Shown here: positions 8,442-16,728 of the stretch, in pieces
Layout of the letters: each line of letters starts with the position of its first letter
Position numbering within the stretch: the first letter of the stretch is position 1
Program-made: the position numbers and the translations under genes
Source of the DNA: Cyclobacterium sp. 1_MG-2023
GTDB lineage: Bacteria > Bacteroidota > Bacteroidia > Cytophagales > Cyclobacteriaceae
NCBI RefSeq assembly: GCF_030546805.1
Contig: NZ_JAUOPC010000003.1
Span: 62,001 to 126,000, forward strand
DNA: 64,000 nucleotides
Reading direction: 5' to 3'
Notes under the pieces: model-generated
What the model saw: the letters and a program-made list of their open reading frames with translations, nothing else
Told to the model about the DNA's origin: nothing
Database searches by the model: none

Positions 8442-9725
8442 TTATTTGGCTCCGATTTTTTTAACCAACCATTCGTGACCTTCTTTGCTTTGTTCAGCAT
8501 AACGCCAGTGTGCGGCATCATGATAAAGCGATAATTCCTTTTCTCCGGGAACCACATTGTAGGCAGAATACATAGAGGTAGGAGGGCATACATTGTCATT
8601 GAAACCCCAAGAATAGAAGCCGGGGACTTTCACAAACCTTGCAAAGTTTACCACATCATAATACTTGGATGTTTCAATTCGGTTCGGCTGATTGCTCCAT
8701 TCATCTCTAAATAAATGTGGCCAACCACCGGCTCTACCATGAAGGTAGCCTGTGAGGTCAGAAAGGGCAGGGTAATAACTTACCAAATATTTAATTCTTT
8801 CATCTAAACCGGCTGTGATAATGGATAAAGCACCTCCTTGGCTTCCGCCCATGACACCAATATTTTCACCGTCAAACTCTTCCTGAGCAAAGATAAAATC
8901 CACAGCTCTTACACAGCCAAGGTATACTCGCTTGTAATAATATTTGTCTTTATCATCCAAGAAGATGCGGTTATAGTTGGCCAATGCACCGGCTCTTAGA
9001 TCCTGGTACAATGATGAATTGTATAAATTTACCGGAATACCATGAATTCCAATTTGAAGAGAGATAACATTTTGATTGATATTCGCACCATAGTAGGGTC
9101 TGATTCCGGCGCCAGGAACATGCAAGATTGCAGGATATTTTCCCGGCTTCTTGGGCTTGGTTAGGATACCATAGATTTCACCACTAATATTTTTAAAGGA
9201 TACATGGTAAACATTGGTATGGTGGGTAGATCTTTCGGGGATTAAGGTTAATACAGGCTCCAGAGGTATATCTTTTAAAGCTGCTTTTCCCTTGTCCCAA
9301 AATTCTTTAAAATCATCAGGTAAGGTGGTTGTAGGCTGAATTTCTAAAGGTGCAATTCCGGCTGTTCCTGTATTGGTATAGGTTTCTCCGTTTTCTCTAT
9401 AGGTTACTTGACACCTTACAAAGCCAGGGACATCAAGTTTTCCACCTTTTAAAGTAGTTGTTCCCTTTTTTAATGTTTCTGTTCCGGTCAAAACAGGCTC
9501 CATTTTTTCCGGCCCAATTTGATATTCGATTTCAGCTCCTTCGACTAACTGACCGAACTTGTAAATGGCCACATCAAATGATATGTTATCACCTTTTTCA
9601 TAAATTTTATCGGTTGATGATGGGCTAACCATTATCCTGATAAGGTCTCCTTGTTGAGATTGAGCAGATACAAATCGGCTGAACACCAGTCCGATTAATA
9701 ATAACAATAAAACGTGTTTTTTCAT
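8442..9725 (-). CDS. secreted acetyl xylan esterase / cephalosporin-C deacetylase family hydrolase
   Basis: A 427-residue exported hydrolase with a signal peptide ending near residue 21 (VSAQ). Residues about 25-125 form an N-terminal beta-rich domain; the AXE1-type alpha/beta-hydrolase domain (PF05448) follows. The nucleophile elbow is GGSQGG with Ser295, with Asp377 (WGFNDNVCPP) and His406 (YHDAAHW) completing the triad. Such enzymes remove acetyl groups from xylan or xylo-oligosaccharides and also act on other small acetyl esters. It is transcribed toward the sugar cluster and shares the terminator with it. A substrate among plant or algal glycans is inferred, not shown. Confidence 0.88.
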   Translation of the reverse strand: MKKHVLLLLLIGLVFSRFVSAQSQQGDLIRIMVSPSSTDKIYEKGDNISFDVAIYKFGQLVEGAEIEYQIGPEKMEPVLTGTETLKKGTTTLKGGKLDVPGFVRCQVTYRENGETYTNTGTAGIAPLEIQPTTTLPDDFKEFWDKGKAALKDIPLEPVLTLIPERSTHHTNVYHVSFKNISGEIYGILTKPKKPGKYPAILHVPGAGIRPYYGANINQNVISLQIGIHGIPVNLYNSSLYQDLRAGALANYNRIFLDDKDKYYYKRVYLGCVRAVDFIFAQEEFDGENIGVMGGSQGGALSIITAGLDERIKYLVSYYPALSDLTGYLHGRAGGWPHLFRDEWSNQPNRIETSKYYDVVNFARFVKVPGFYSWGFNDNVCPPTSMYSAYNVVPGEKELSLYHDAAHWRYAEQSKEGHEWLVKKIGAK

Positions 9726-10241
9726 TGAATAATGATTTTGTTTAATATTGGTTTTTTGAATTAATAAATTGTCAGGTAATAAAGTTATAAACTAATGCCT
9801 TTTAAAGCCAAAAAGTACAATAAATATTCAATTTTTAAAGAGGTCTATATCTATATGTAATTCATGTGGTAGGCCAGTCGGTTTGATTCTAGCACCTGCT
9901 GAATGGCTATTATTTTCCAATACTTCTGAAACCCTGAACTTTTTTAGGGGGAAGTGGGAAGGAACGATTTTTTAGGTTAAATAACCTTAAAGTTGGGTTA
10001 AGACCTTCTTTTAAAAATATATTCATGGTATGAAATAGGAATAATCCATTATTTTGGCCAAATTTGTACTTACCCAGAGAAATAATACCCGCTAATTTTA
10101 TAGAAAGTACCGGATTGACCCGTATTTTTTCATTCCGCAGGTGCTACTAATAATGATAAAATTAGGATGACTTGATTGGTGTTTACTGGATTATCGGTCT
10201 TATAACCGGCAAAAAACTAACGAAAGAACAAAAAATAATTT
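9726..10241. other. 516-base intergenic region with palindromes, ahead of the cold-shock gene
   Basis: No ORF of credible size was found. It separates divergent genes and so should carry promoters for both. It contains the palindrome described at 9974-9987 and a 10-base inverted repeat (CTAATTTTAT at 10092-10101 and its exact complement at 10156-10165) that could close a 74-base folded leader before the cold-shock-domain gene. Long structured leaders are a known feature of cold-shock mRNAs; whether this one is transcribed is not known. Confidence 0.5.
9974..9987. promoter_or_regulatory. palindrome AGGTTA-AA-TAACCT, possible operator
   Basis: Six-base arms around a two-base centre, followed directly by TTAAAG and then GGGTTAA. 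The string TAACCTTAAAG at 9982-9992 recurs at 24162-24172 in the rsmE/GAF intergenic region. A protein-binding role is inferred from symmetry and recurrence only. Confidence 0.3.
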
Positions 10242-10700
10242 ATGGCAAAATCGAAAGAAACTTTTAACAAAAAAGAAAAAGAGAAAAAAAGATTAAGGAA
10301 GAAGAAAGAGAAGGAAGAAAAAAAAGAAGCCAGGAAATCTAATTCCAACAAAGGGGGAGATCTTGATGACATGATAGCCTATGTAGACGAAGATGGTAAT
10401 ATCACTTCAACCCCACCGGATCCTACCGTTAAGAAAAAGAAAATTGAGCTTGAAGACATTGAAGTAAGTGTATCCAAACAAGCTCCAATTGATCCTGAAG
10501 ATCTAAGAAGAAAAGGAAAAGTTACCTTTTTTAACGAATCTAAAGGTTATGGATTTATTAAAGATCTAGAATCTCAGGATAGTATATTTGTCCATGTGAA
10601 AGGACTGGTTGATGATGTCAGAGAAAATGACCAAGTAACCTTTGAAACCGAAAAAACACCTAAAGGCTTAAGTGCTATAGATGTGAAATTGGCAACTTAA
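10242..10700 (+). CDS. cold-shock-domain protein with lysine-rich N-terminal arm
   Basis: Residues 1-36 are almost entirely Lys, Glu and Arg, a basic tail likely to contact RNA. Residues about 37-85 are acidic and probably disordered. Residues 87-152 are a cold-shock (OB-fold) domain: GKVTFFNESKGYGFI carries RNP1, DSIFVHVKGL carries RNP2. The normal Csp protein is about 70 residues, so this is a long form, as is frequent in Bacteroidota. It should bind single-stranded RNA or DNA in the cytoplasm. A strong terminator follows 100 bases downstream, so it is probably a single-gene transcript. Confidence 0.92.
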   Translation: MAKSKETFNKKEKEKKRLRKKKEKEEKKEARKSNSNKGGDLDDMIAYVDEDGNITSTPPDPTVKKKKIELEDIEVSVSKQAPIDPEDLRRKGKVTFFNESKGYGFIKDLESQDSIFVHVKGLVDDVRENDQVTFETEKTPKGLSAIDVKLAT

Positions 10701-10799
10701 GCATTTGTGCTAATTTATATATAAAACATTTTATCTGGGTATGTTTGAATTAACATAGCTATCTTAGTCAAGATACCTGAAACCCAGGACTAAAATAAG

Positions 10800-10846
10800 A
10801 ATCCATTCACCCTTTCCGCTTATAGGTAAGGATGAATGGATTTTTT
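10800..10846. terminator. intrinsic terminator after the cold-shock gene
   Basis: AATCCATTCA at 10800-10809 pairs with TGAATGGATT at 10833-10842; inside it CCTTTCC pairs with GGTAAGG with one mismatch. A T-run follows at 10841-10846. It lies between convergent genes, and may also serve the minus strand, although the A-tract on that side is weaker. Confidence 0.85.
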
Positions 10847-10962
10847 CATTTGAAACTATTCTAATGATAGATGCCTTAAATCCAGATGGTATTGCTGAAA
10901 TTAACTTTGAATAGGCCAATAATGCTACATTAGAATCACAAAGGGCCGGTTGAAATTGTGGT

Positions 10963-11478
10963 TTACAGTAAAATCTGTTTCAATTCCTCCCAGTTTTTAA
11001 CTCTTTCATGATTTTTCGGGTCGGCATTTTCATTGTGTGGCTGGGTAAACAAATAAGTCTTTCCTTTAAAATAATCAAGGTTTTTAAAATGATCATCTAT
11101 CATGATGTCGGTATTGATTATTTCTTTGGAACCACAGAAAACCATTTGTTGCCAAGTAATAAAGGGAAAGTGTTCACTTAACCATAAGTGCTTCTCTCCC
11201 AGGCTTAATGGGAATTCTGTGGCAGCAGAAACTATAAAAATCTTATAAACCTTAGATAATTCCTCAACCACCTGCTTGGCACCGGAAATTAGCGGTGCTG
11301 TTTCAAAAAAACCTTTGGCGTTTACGTGTTTTAATAGGTGCGGAAATGCCTCTCCTTCTGTTAAACCTATCATGTCTTTTTGATTCAGACGTTCTCCGGT
11401 TTCTGCAAAATGCATGTCAATAAACTGTGTATAAACATCTGCCAAAACCCCATCCATGTCTATGGCGATTGTTTTCAT
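10963..11478 (-). CDS. 5'(3')-deoxyribonucleotidase, HAD superfamily (NT5C type)
   Basis: A 171-residue cytoplasmic phosphatase expected to dephosphorylate deoxyribonucleoside monophosphates. The HAD motif I is DMDGVLADV at 7-15 (nucleophile Asp7, acid Asp9), motif II is in FIVSAATE, and motif III/IV is DIMIDDHFKNLDYF. The short cap and small size match the NT5C family rather than larger HAD phosphatases. Its ATG overlaps the TGA of the upstream membrane protein gene by four bases, so the two are translationally coupled. Confidence 0.85.
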   Translation of the reverse strand: MKTIAIDMDGVLADVYTQFIDMHFAETGERLNQKDMIGLTEGEAFPHLLKHVNAKGFFETAPLISGAKQVVEELSKVYKIFIVSAATEFPLSLGEKHLWLSEHFPFITWQQMVFCGSKEIINTDIMIDDHFKNLDYFKGKTYLFTQPHNENADPKNHERVKNWEELKQILL

Positions 11479-12074
11479 GAATCTTTCTTGTTTAGCGCAT
11501 CCACCAATTGACGATTGAGTTTTCTCTCTCTTTCCAGGGTGTTCCTTCTGTGTAATTCAAATTCCTCGCGAAGGTCCTCTAAGCTTTGTTGGGTTTCTGC
11601 AGTCACTTGGTGACTTCTTTTAAACCTGAAGTAGGAAATAACTAGTATTAAAATCAAAAGAATAATTATGCCCCATACCAAATTGTTGTAAAAATTCTTG
11701 TGTAATAACATACCAAAAATACTGAAGCTGTCCTTTTCTTCCACAGCTCGGTCAAAATCGGCTTTGGTGGTACTTAGTTTTTGGTTCAAGTCATTTATTT
11801 GGGTTTTGTTTTCCTGCAGGGTAGCCTTCAGCTCCTGAATGGTAGATTTATACCCACTTAATGAATCCAAAATATTGGTTCTTAGTTTTTCCAGGGAACG
11901 TAATTTAATGACCTTATACTCTTGGTAGTTAGTAGAAACCTTTTTAATATATTCAAATTGTTCCTCAATCGTGCCATTCTCTAATTCTGCTGTTGAGGGA
12001 GCGGATTGTTCCTGAGCCGATAAGTTAAAGCTTATGGATAAAAATAAGGTGAATAAAAAATGGCGAATCATCAT
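11475..12074 (-). CDS. exported coiled-coil protein with one membrane helix, function unknown
   Basis: The 199-residue protein has a signal peptide (about 1-20, ending SAQ), a long heptad-rich segment about 65-118, a single very hydrophobic helix near 133-150 (LVWGIIILLILILVISYF) and a second charged coiled coil at 155-195. The likely topology is a periplasmic coiled coil joined to a cytoplasmic one. I do not recognise a family. It overlaps the nucleotidase gene by an ATGA junction, which suggests co-translation but gives no clear functional link. A tandem ATG at its start leaves one residue of uncertainty. Confidence 0.75.
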   Translation of the reverse strand: MMIRHFLFTLFLSISFNLSAQEQSAPSTAELENGTIEEQFEYIKKVSTNYQEYKVIKLRSLEKLRTNILDSLSGYKSTIQELKATLQENKTQINDLNQKLSTTKADFDRAVEEKDSFSIFGMLLHKNFYNNLVWGIIILLILILVISYFRFKRSHQVTAETQQSLEDLREEFELHRRNTLERERKLNRQLVDALNKKDS

Positions 12075-12288
12075 AATACAATTGGTTAATTTATTTATTG
12101 TTCTATTCCTAGATTATCAATTTCCGTGCAAAATAAGGAAAATTTAAATTTTATGTTCATTTGCACAGGGTACATTCTCCATCTATGCTAGTCAAGCATA
12201 AATGCAATATCTAGAATGTAAATTTAAAATAATTTTTACGCTTTCAATATTTCCTAAAAAACCTAGGAGTTGGTTTAATGTTTATTAA

Positions 12289-13470
12289 TTAAACCTCATC
12301 TATGGCTTTGAGAATACGTTCACAAGCAAGATGAATTTCCTCATTACTTATGGTTAGTGGAGGAGCTATTCTCATGGCATTTTCGCAATATAAAAACCAA
12401 TCCGTGATAACTCCATCTTCAATGCAACGGTCAATTATAGGTTTCAATATTTCAAATGAATCAAAAGCTACAGCCATCATCAGCCCTTTGTTTCTAATCT
12501 CCTTAATCTTAGGATGTTTTAGCAAACTTTTAAATAGTTCAGCTTTTTCTTCAACTGTTTCAATTAAATTTTCTTCTAAAATCACCTCTATGGTGGCCAA
12601 CGAAGCAGCTGCACTTACCGGATGACCGCCAAATGTTGTTATATGCCCTAATAAGGGGTTTTCTTTGAATACCTCCATGATTTCTTTGGAGGCAATAAAA
12701 GCTCCAATGGGCATTCCTCCGCCCATACCTTTGGCGCAAACCACTATATCCGGTATGATTCCGAAATGTTCAAAGGCCCAAAATTTTCCTGTCCTGCCAA
12801 ATCCTGCTTGTACTTCATCCAAGATTAATAGGGTGCCGGTTTGGTCACATCTTTCCCGAAGGGCCTTAAAATATTGCTTGTCGGCCACACGTATTCCTGC
12901 TTCACCTTGTATGGTTTCCAAGATTATTGCCGAGGTTTCTGTGCTAATGTGTTTGAGTTGTTCCTTGTCTCCGTATTGGATATTTCTCACTCCGGGTAAT
13001 AAGGGTCTATAGGCTCTTTTAAATATTTCATTACCTCCAACTGAAAGTGCACCATGTGAAGAACCGTGGTAGGCGTCTATGCATGAAATTATTTCTCTGC
13101 GGTTATTGTATCTTTTGGCGAGTTTGAGGGCTCCTTCAATCGCCTCGCTACCACTATTTACCAAGTATACATTGTCCAGGCTTTCTGGTAATGTATTGAC
13201 AAGGGCCTGGGCTAAAAGGGATTGCGGTTGTTGTACATATTCTCCATAAACCATAAGATGTAAGTACTTGTCCAATTGTTTATGAATGGCTTCCAGAACT
13301 TTAGGGTGGCGATGACCAATATTGCTTACGCCAATGCCTGAAATTAAGTCCATGTATTTTTCACCATTGGGACCAAACATATAAATTCCCTCTGCCTTTT
13401 CTATTTCTATCAAGAGAGGGAAATCGGTCGTTTGTGCCAAATGAGATAAAAATAACTGTCGGTTGTTCAT
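12289..13470 (-). CDS. class III (acetylornithine/ornithine-type) aminotransferase
   Basis: A fold-type I PLP enzyme of 393 residues. Landmarks: GSEAIEGALKLAKRY, DAYHGSSHGALS, LILDEVQAGFGRTGKFWAFEHFG with the PLP-binding Asp, and AKGMGGGMPIGAF carrying the Schiff-base lysine. The ATG at 13470 is chosen; the longer frame begins with a TTG and adds an AT-rich non-conserved stretch. Substrate is not determined: acetylornithine, ornithine, 4-aminobutyrate and other omega-amino acids are all possible. No arginine-biosynthesis gene is nearby, so a catabolic or lone-standing role is likely. Confidence 0.88.
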   Translation of the reverse strand: MNNRQLFLSHLAQTTDFPLLIEIEKAEGIYMFGPNGEKYMDLISGIGVSNIGHRHPKVLEAIHKQLDKYLHLMVYGEYVQQPQSLLAQALVNTLPESLDNVYLVNSGSEAIEGALKLAKRYNNRREIISCIDAYHGSSHGALSVGGNEIFKRAYRPLLPGVRNIQYGDKEQLKHISTETSAIILETIQGEAGIRVADKQYFKALRERCDQTGTLLILDEVQAGFGRTGKFWAFEHFGIIPDIVVCAKGMGGGMPIGAFIASKEIMEVFKENPLLGHITTFGGHPVSAAASLATIEVILEENLIETVEEKAELFKSLLKHPKIKEIRNKGLMMAVAFDSFEILKPIIDRCIEDGVITDWFLYCENAMRIAPPLTISNEEIHLACERILKAIDEV

Positions 13471-13568
13471 AATAATAAATACAAATGAAAATATACTGGG
13501 ATTAATTACCACTTTTTGTGGCAATCATCAGCAAAACAAAAGTAATCATAATATGTCCTGTAATGAAA

Positions 13569-13584
13569 CCTTAATTGATTAAGG
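13569..13584. promoter_or_regulatory. 16-base palindrome CCTTAAT-TG-ATTAAGG, possible operator
   Basis: Seven-base perfect arms around TG, in the gap between the divergent aminotransferase and DUF1080 genes. A further half-site ATTAAGG occurs at 13669-13675 and a second palindrome TGCATT-TT-AATGCA at 13619-13632. The position and symmetry suit a transcription-factor site; no factor is identified. Confidence 0.35.
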
Positions 13585-13735
13585 AAGCTTTAAATGATTT
13601 TAATTAATTGAAATCTTATGCATTTTAATGCATGAAATTCGCCGAAATAGAGAAATTTATGCCGATTAATTAAGGTTTATCTGCTACAAATCATTTAATT
13701 TGAGAAACACATATTCTTAAACCAAAAATATACCA

Positions 13736-14497
13736 ATGAAATCAAAATTATTTTCTTTGTTTTTAGTCTTGGGCGTCACTGTTGCTTTTTCTGTTTCTGC
13801 TCAAGAAAAAGATATTAAATTGCCACCTCAAGCTACCGAGTTTTACGAACCGGTTGTGCAACCTGTTAAGCCGGGAAATGAAAATCACCTGCCACCGGCG
13901 GATGCGATTGTACTGTTTAATGGGAGTAGTTTGGACGCTTGGGTAAGTGAGAAAGATGGGAGTTTCCCTAAATGGGAAGTTAAAGATGGTGTTTTCACCG
14001 TAGTGGCAAAAACCGGAGGAATTAAAACCAAAGAAACTTTTGGTGATGTTCAAGTTCACTTGGAATGGCGTTCACCCAGTGAAGTAAAGGGAGATGGGCA
14101 AGGACGTGGTAATTCAGGTTTTTTCTTAATGGGAAAATATGAATTGCAGATTCTCGACTCTTATGAAAACAAAACCTATTCTAATGGCCAAGCAGCAAGT
14201 ATTTACAAGCAGCATCCACCATTGGTAAATGCTACACGCCCTCCTGGAGAATGGAATACCTATGATGTGATTTTTACTGCTCCGGGATTTGACTCTAAAG
14301 GCATGTTAGTATCTCCCGCTAGAATTACAGTATTGCACAACGGAATTCTTGTACAAAACAATGTAACACTGCATGGGCCTACTGAATATATAGGGATTCC
14401 TCATTATGTGGAGCATGAGGAAGAATTACCTTTTCATATCCAGGACCATGGCAACCCCGTTAGTTTTAGGAATATATGGGCGAGAAAGTTAGATTGA
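13736..14497 (+). CDS. secreted DUF1080 (3-keto-disaccharide hydrolase type) protein
   Basis: A 253-residue exported protein with signal peptide 1-22 (VSAQ). The remainder is a concanavalin-like DUF1080 jelly roll: VLFNGSSLDAWVSEKDG, WEVKDGVFTVV, GDVQVHLEWRSP, GRGNSGFFLMGKYELQILDSYENKTYSNGQAASIYKQ and the terminal SFRNIWARKLD. Members of this family have been linked to hydrolysis of 3-keto glucosides. The next gene, 28 bases downstream, is a Gfo/Idh/MocA oxidoreductase, a partnership consistent with oxidation to a 3-keto sugar and subsequent glycoside cleavage. Enzyme activity here is inferred from family membership. Confidence 0.88.
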   Translation: MKSKLFSLFLVLGVTVAFSVSAQEKDIKLPPQATEFYEPVVQPVKPGNENHLPPADAIVLFNGSSLDAWVSEKDGSFPKWEVKDGVFTVVAKTGGIKTKETFGDVQVHLEWRSPSEVKGDGQGRGNSGFFLMGKYELQILDSYENKTYSNGQAASIYKQHPPLVNATRPPGEWNTYDVIFTAPGFDSKGMLVSPARITVLHNGILVQNNVTLHGPTEYIGIPHYVEHEEELPFHIQDHGNPVSFRNIWARKLD

Positions 14498-14525
14498 TTT
14501 ACCATTCTAATAATTAAAATTAACG

Positions 14526-15869
14526 ATGAACTCCAGAAGAAAATTTATTCATAAATCAATTCTTACTTCGGCAGGCTTGGCCACCTTACCCAACCTATTG
14601 TCTGCAGAGCATTTAAATGCACGGTCTAAACGTGTGGGAGCCAATGATCAAATTAACTTTGGGTTAATTGGCTGCAAGGGAATGGGCTGGTCAAATATGC
14701 ACAGTCACTTAAGAATTCCTGAAGTCAACTGTGTAGCATTGGCAGATGTGGATCAAAGTGTTTTGGATCAACGTACCGAAGACGTGTACAAGCTTCGAGG
14801 GAAAAGGCCAAAACAGTACAAGGATTACAGGCTGATGCTTGAAGATCCTGATATAGATGCAGTAATCATTGGGACTCCGGATCATTGGCATTGTTTGAAT
14901 TTGATTGATAGCCTTTCTGCAGGTAAACATGCTTATACCGAAAAGCCCTTGGCTAATTCCATAGAAGAATGTAACCTGATGGTGAAGGCTGCGGATAGGT
15001 ACGGTAAATTGGTGCAAGTAGGCCAATGGCAACGTAGTGGTTCTCAGTATGCCCAGGCCATAGAGATGGTTAAATCCGGCAAGCTGGGAAATATTAGGTT
15101 GGTCAAAACTTGGGCCTACCAAGGATGGATGAATCCTGTCCCCCAATTACCCAACAGCCAGCCTCCTGCAGGTGTTGATTATAAGATGTGGCTTGGTCCG
15201 GCTCCTGACAGACCTTTCAATGCTAACAGGTTTCATTTTAACTTTCGTTGGTTTTGGGATTATGCAGGAGGATTGATGACAGATTGGGGCGTGCATGAAA
15301 TTGATATAGCCCTATATGCCATGGGGGTAAGTGCGCCTAAATCAGTGATGGCATCAGGTGGTAAATTGGCCTATCCTGATGATGCTTCTGAAACGCCGGA
15401 TACCCTTCAAACAGTATATGAATACGATGGTTTTAATATGCTATGGGAACATGCAACGGGAATAGATGGAGGAAATTACGGAACCACTGAAGGCATCGCC
15501 TTTATTGGGAACAATGGTACACTGGTGGTCAATAGAGGCGGTTGGAAAGTCATTGCTGAAACCGAAAATGTCAATGGCATGAAAAAAGAGAAAATTGAAG
15601 CATTAGAACTTGTCAAGCCGGAGTGGCCTGCTCAAAGAATGCATAGCAAAAACTTTGTGGAAGCCATGAAAGCCAATGATCCGTCTTTGCTCCACTGTGG
15701 AATCAAAACAGGCTCCGTAGCGGCAATCAATGCTCATATGGGAAATATCGCCTATAAATTGGGCGAGAAAATTTATTGGGATGCAGAGAAAGGACAGTTT
15801 ACAAGTGGAAAAGCCAATAAGTTAATTAAAGCCAACTACAACAATGGTTGGAAATTACCTAAAGTATAA
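14526..15869 (+). CDS. Tat-exported Gfo/Idh/MocA family oxidoreductase
   Basis: The 447-residue protein begins with a twin-arginine signal (NSRRKFIHK) and a hydrophobic stretch, and so is probably exported with bound NAD(P). The Rossmann domain (GLIGCKGMGWSNMH, DPDIDAVIIGTPDHWH) is followed by the family EKP motif (YTEKPLANS) and the C-terminal domain with WDYAGGLMTDWGVHEIDIALYAMG, where the His pair is typical of the catalytic region. It probably oxidises or reduces a sugar or sugar derivative. It forms a two-gene unit with the DUF1080 gene and is followed by a strong terminator. Confidence 0.9.
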   Translation: MNSRRKFIHKSILTSAGLATLPNLLSAEHLNARSKRVGANDQINFGLIGCKGMGWSNMHSHLRIPEVNCVALADVDQSVLDQRTEDVYKLRGKRPKQYKDYRLMLEDPDIDAVIIGTPDHWHCLNLIDSLSAGKHAYTEKPLANSIEECNLMVKAADRYGKLVQVGQWQRSGSQYAQAIEMVKSGKLGNIRLVKTWAYQGWMNPVPQLPNSQPPAGVDYKMWLGPAPDRPFNANRFHFNFRWFWDYAGGLMTDWGVHEIDIALYAMGVSAPKSVMASGGKLAYPDDASETPDTLQTVYEYDGFNMLWEHATGIDGGNYGTTEGIAFIGNNGTLVVNRGGWKVIAETENVNGMKKEKIEALELVKPEWPAQRMHSKNFVEAMKANDPSLLHCGIKTGSVAAINAHMGNIAYKLGEKIYWDAEKGQFTSGKANKLIKANYNNGWKLPKV

Positions 15870-15873
15870 AAGC

Positions 15874-15905
15874 AAAAAAGGGATGTCAATTGCATCCCTT
15901 TTTTT
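15874..15905 (+). terminator. intrinsic terminator of the DUF1080-oxidoreductase unit
   Basis: AAAAAAGGGATG at 15874-15885 pairs with CATCCCTTTTTT at 15893-15904 around a seven-base loop; the right arm runs into a T-tract. The stop codon of the oxidoreductase is five bases upstream. Confidence 0.92.
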
Positions 15906-16151
15906 ATTGTCTTTGTAGTATTTTAGCTAGAGTAATTCCAAGCATTAATAGTAACTTGTCCTGTTGTTTTACATATGGGGTGTAAGCAGAAGAAAATAAG
16001 TTTATTTGGAGGCTACTGCTTAACACCGCAAGACTTAATAGACTCCCAAAAAGGGTCGGAAACAACCCAAAAATGACTGATATTGAAATGATGTCCCCAT
16101 GAAATTAATGCCCTTGGCCCTATTAATTCCAGAAGCAGGTAACGGACCTGC

Positions 16152-16595
16152 TCAGTAGTTTTCAAGCATCTTTTTAATATGTGCTTTTGCATTGAACATG
16201 TCTTGGAACTCATCCTGGATCACATGCCCCTTGTCTAGCAGATAAGTTACTCTTTTTGGAATGCCTATAATTGGTACCAAGGCATCGTATTTTTTACATA
16301 CTTCTCCGGAGACATCAGAAAGCAATTCAAATGGTAATTTATTGGATTTTTTGAAACGAAGATGTGTTTCCATATCGTCCCTGCTGATCCCAATTACCGG
16401 CAAATCTAAATCTCTGAATTCTTCAAATTGATCTCTGAATTCACAGGCCTGAGCCGTACATCCGCCGGTAAAATCTTTTGGATAAAAATAGATTACACAT
16501 GCTTTACCAAAAAAATCCCTTGAAAGTTTAAAATCTGAACCAGAAGTAGAAGGTAATGTGAAGTCCGGTGCTTTTTGACCTTTTCTTAATCCCAT
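16152..16595 (-). CDS. bcp: thioredoxin-dependent thiol peroxidase, Bcp/PrxQ type
   Basis: A 147-residue cytoplasmic peroxiredoxin that reduces hydrogen peroxide and organic hydroperoxides. The active-site block is YPKDFTGGCTAQACEFRDQ: Thr43, peroxidatic Cys46 and a resolving Cys51 five residues later, as in Bcp. The usual TPGC motif reads TGGC here, a small variation that leaves catalytic Thr and Cys intact. RPxF-type C-terminal elements are as expected for the short subfamily. It is divergent from the EamA permease gene and has no co-directional partner. Confidence 0.92.
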   Translation of the reverse strand: MGLRKGQKAPDFTLPSTSGSDFKLSRDFFGKACVIYFYPKDFTGGCTAQACEFRDQFEEFRDLDLPVIGISRDDMETHLRFKKSNKLPFELLSDVSGEVCKKYDALVPIIGIPKRVTYLLDKGHVIQDEFQDMFNAKAHIKKMLENY

Positions 16596-16728
16596 GTTTT
16601 TTTAGTTAGTCAAACAATTTTTGATAGAAATAGTTTTCTTTTCCTGCTTTTATCTTTTTTTCGGAACCAATTTATACAAAAAGGACTTTTATTGGGGGAA
16701 TTTTTATTCACTATTTAAAACGTTTATT

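Noticed and set aside
14709-15146. 145-codon minus-strand frame inside the Gfo/Idh/MocA gene
   Set aside because: It is wholly antisense to a well-supported gene and has no family signature.
16013-16213. 66-codon minus-strand frame in the gap after the oxidoreductase terminator
   Set aside because: Overlaps the 3' end of the bcp gene and has no recognisable sequence.
16621-16728. N-terminal extension of the EamA permease from TTG 16621
   Set aside because: Aromatic, low-complexity stretch ahead of the normal first helix; a later start gives a standard EamA length.
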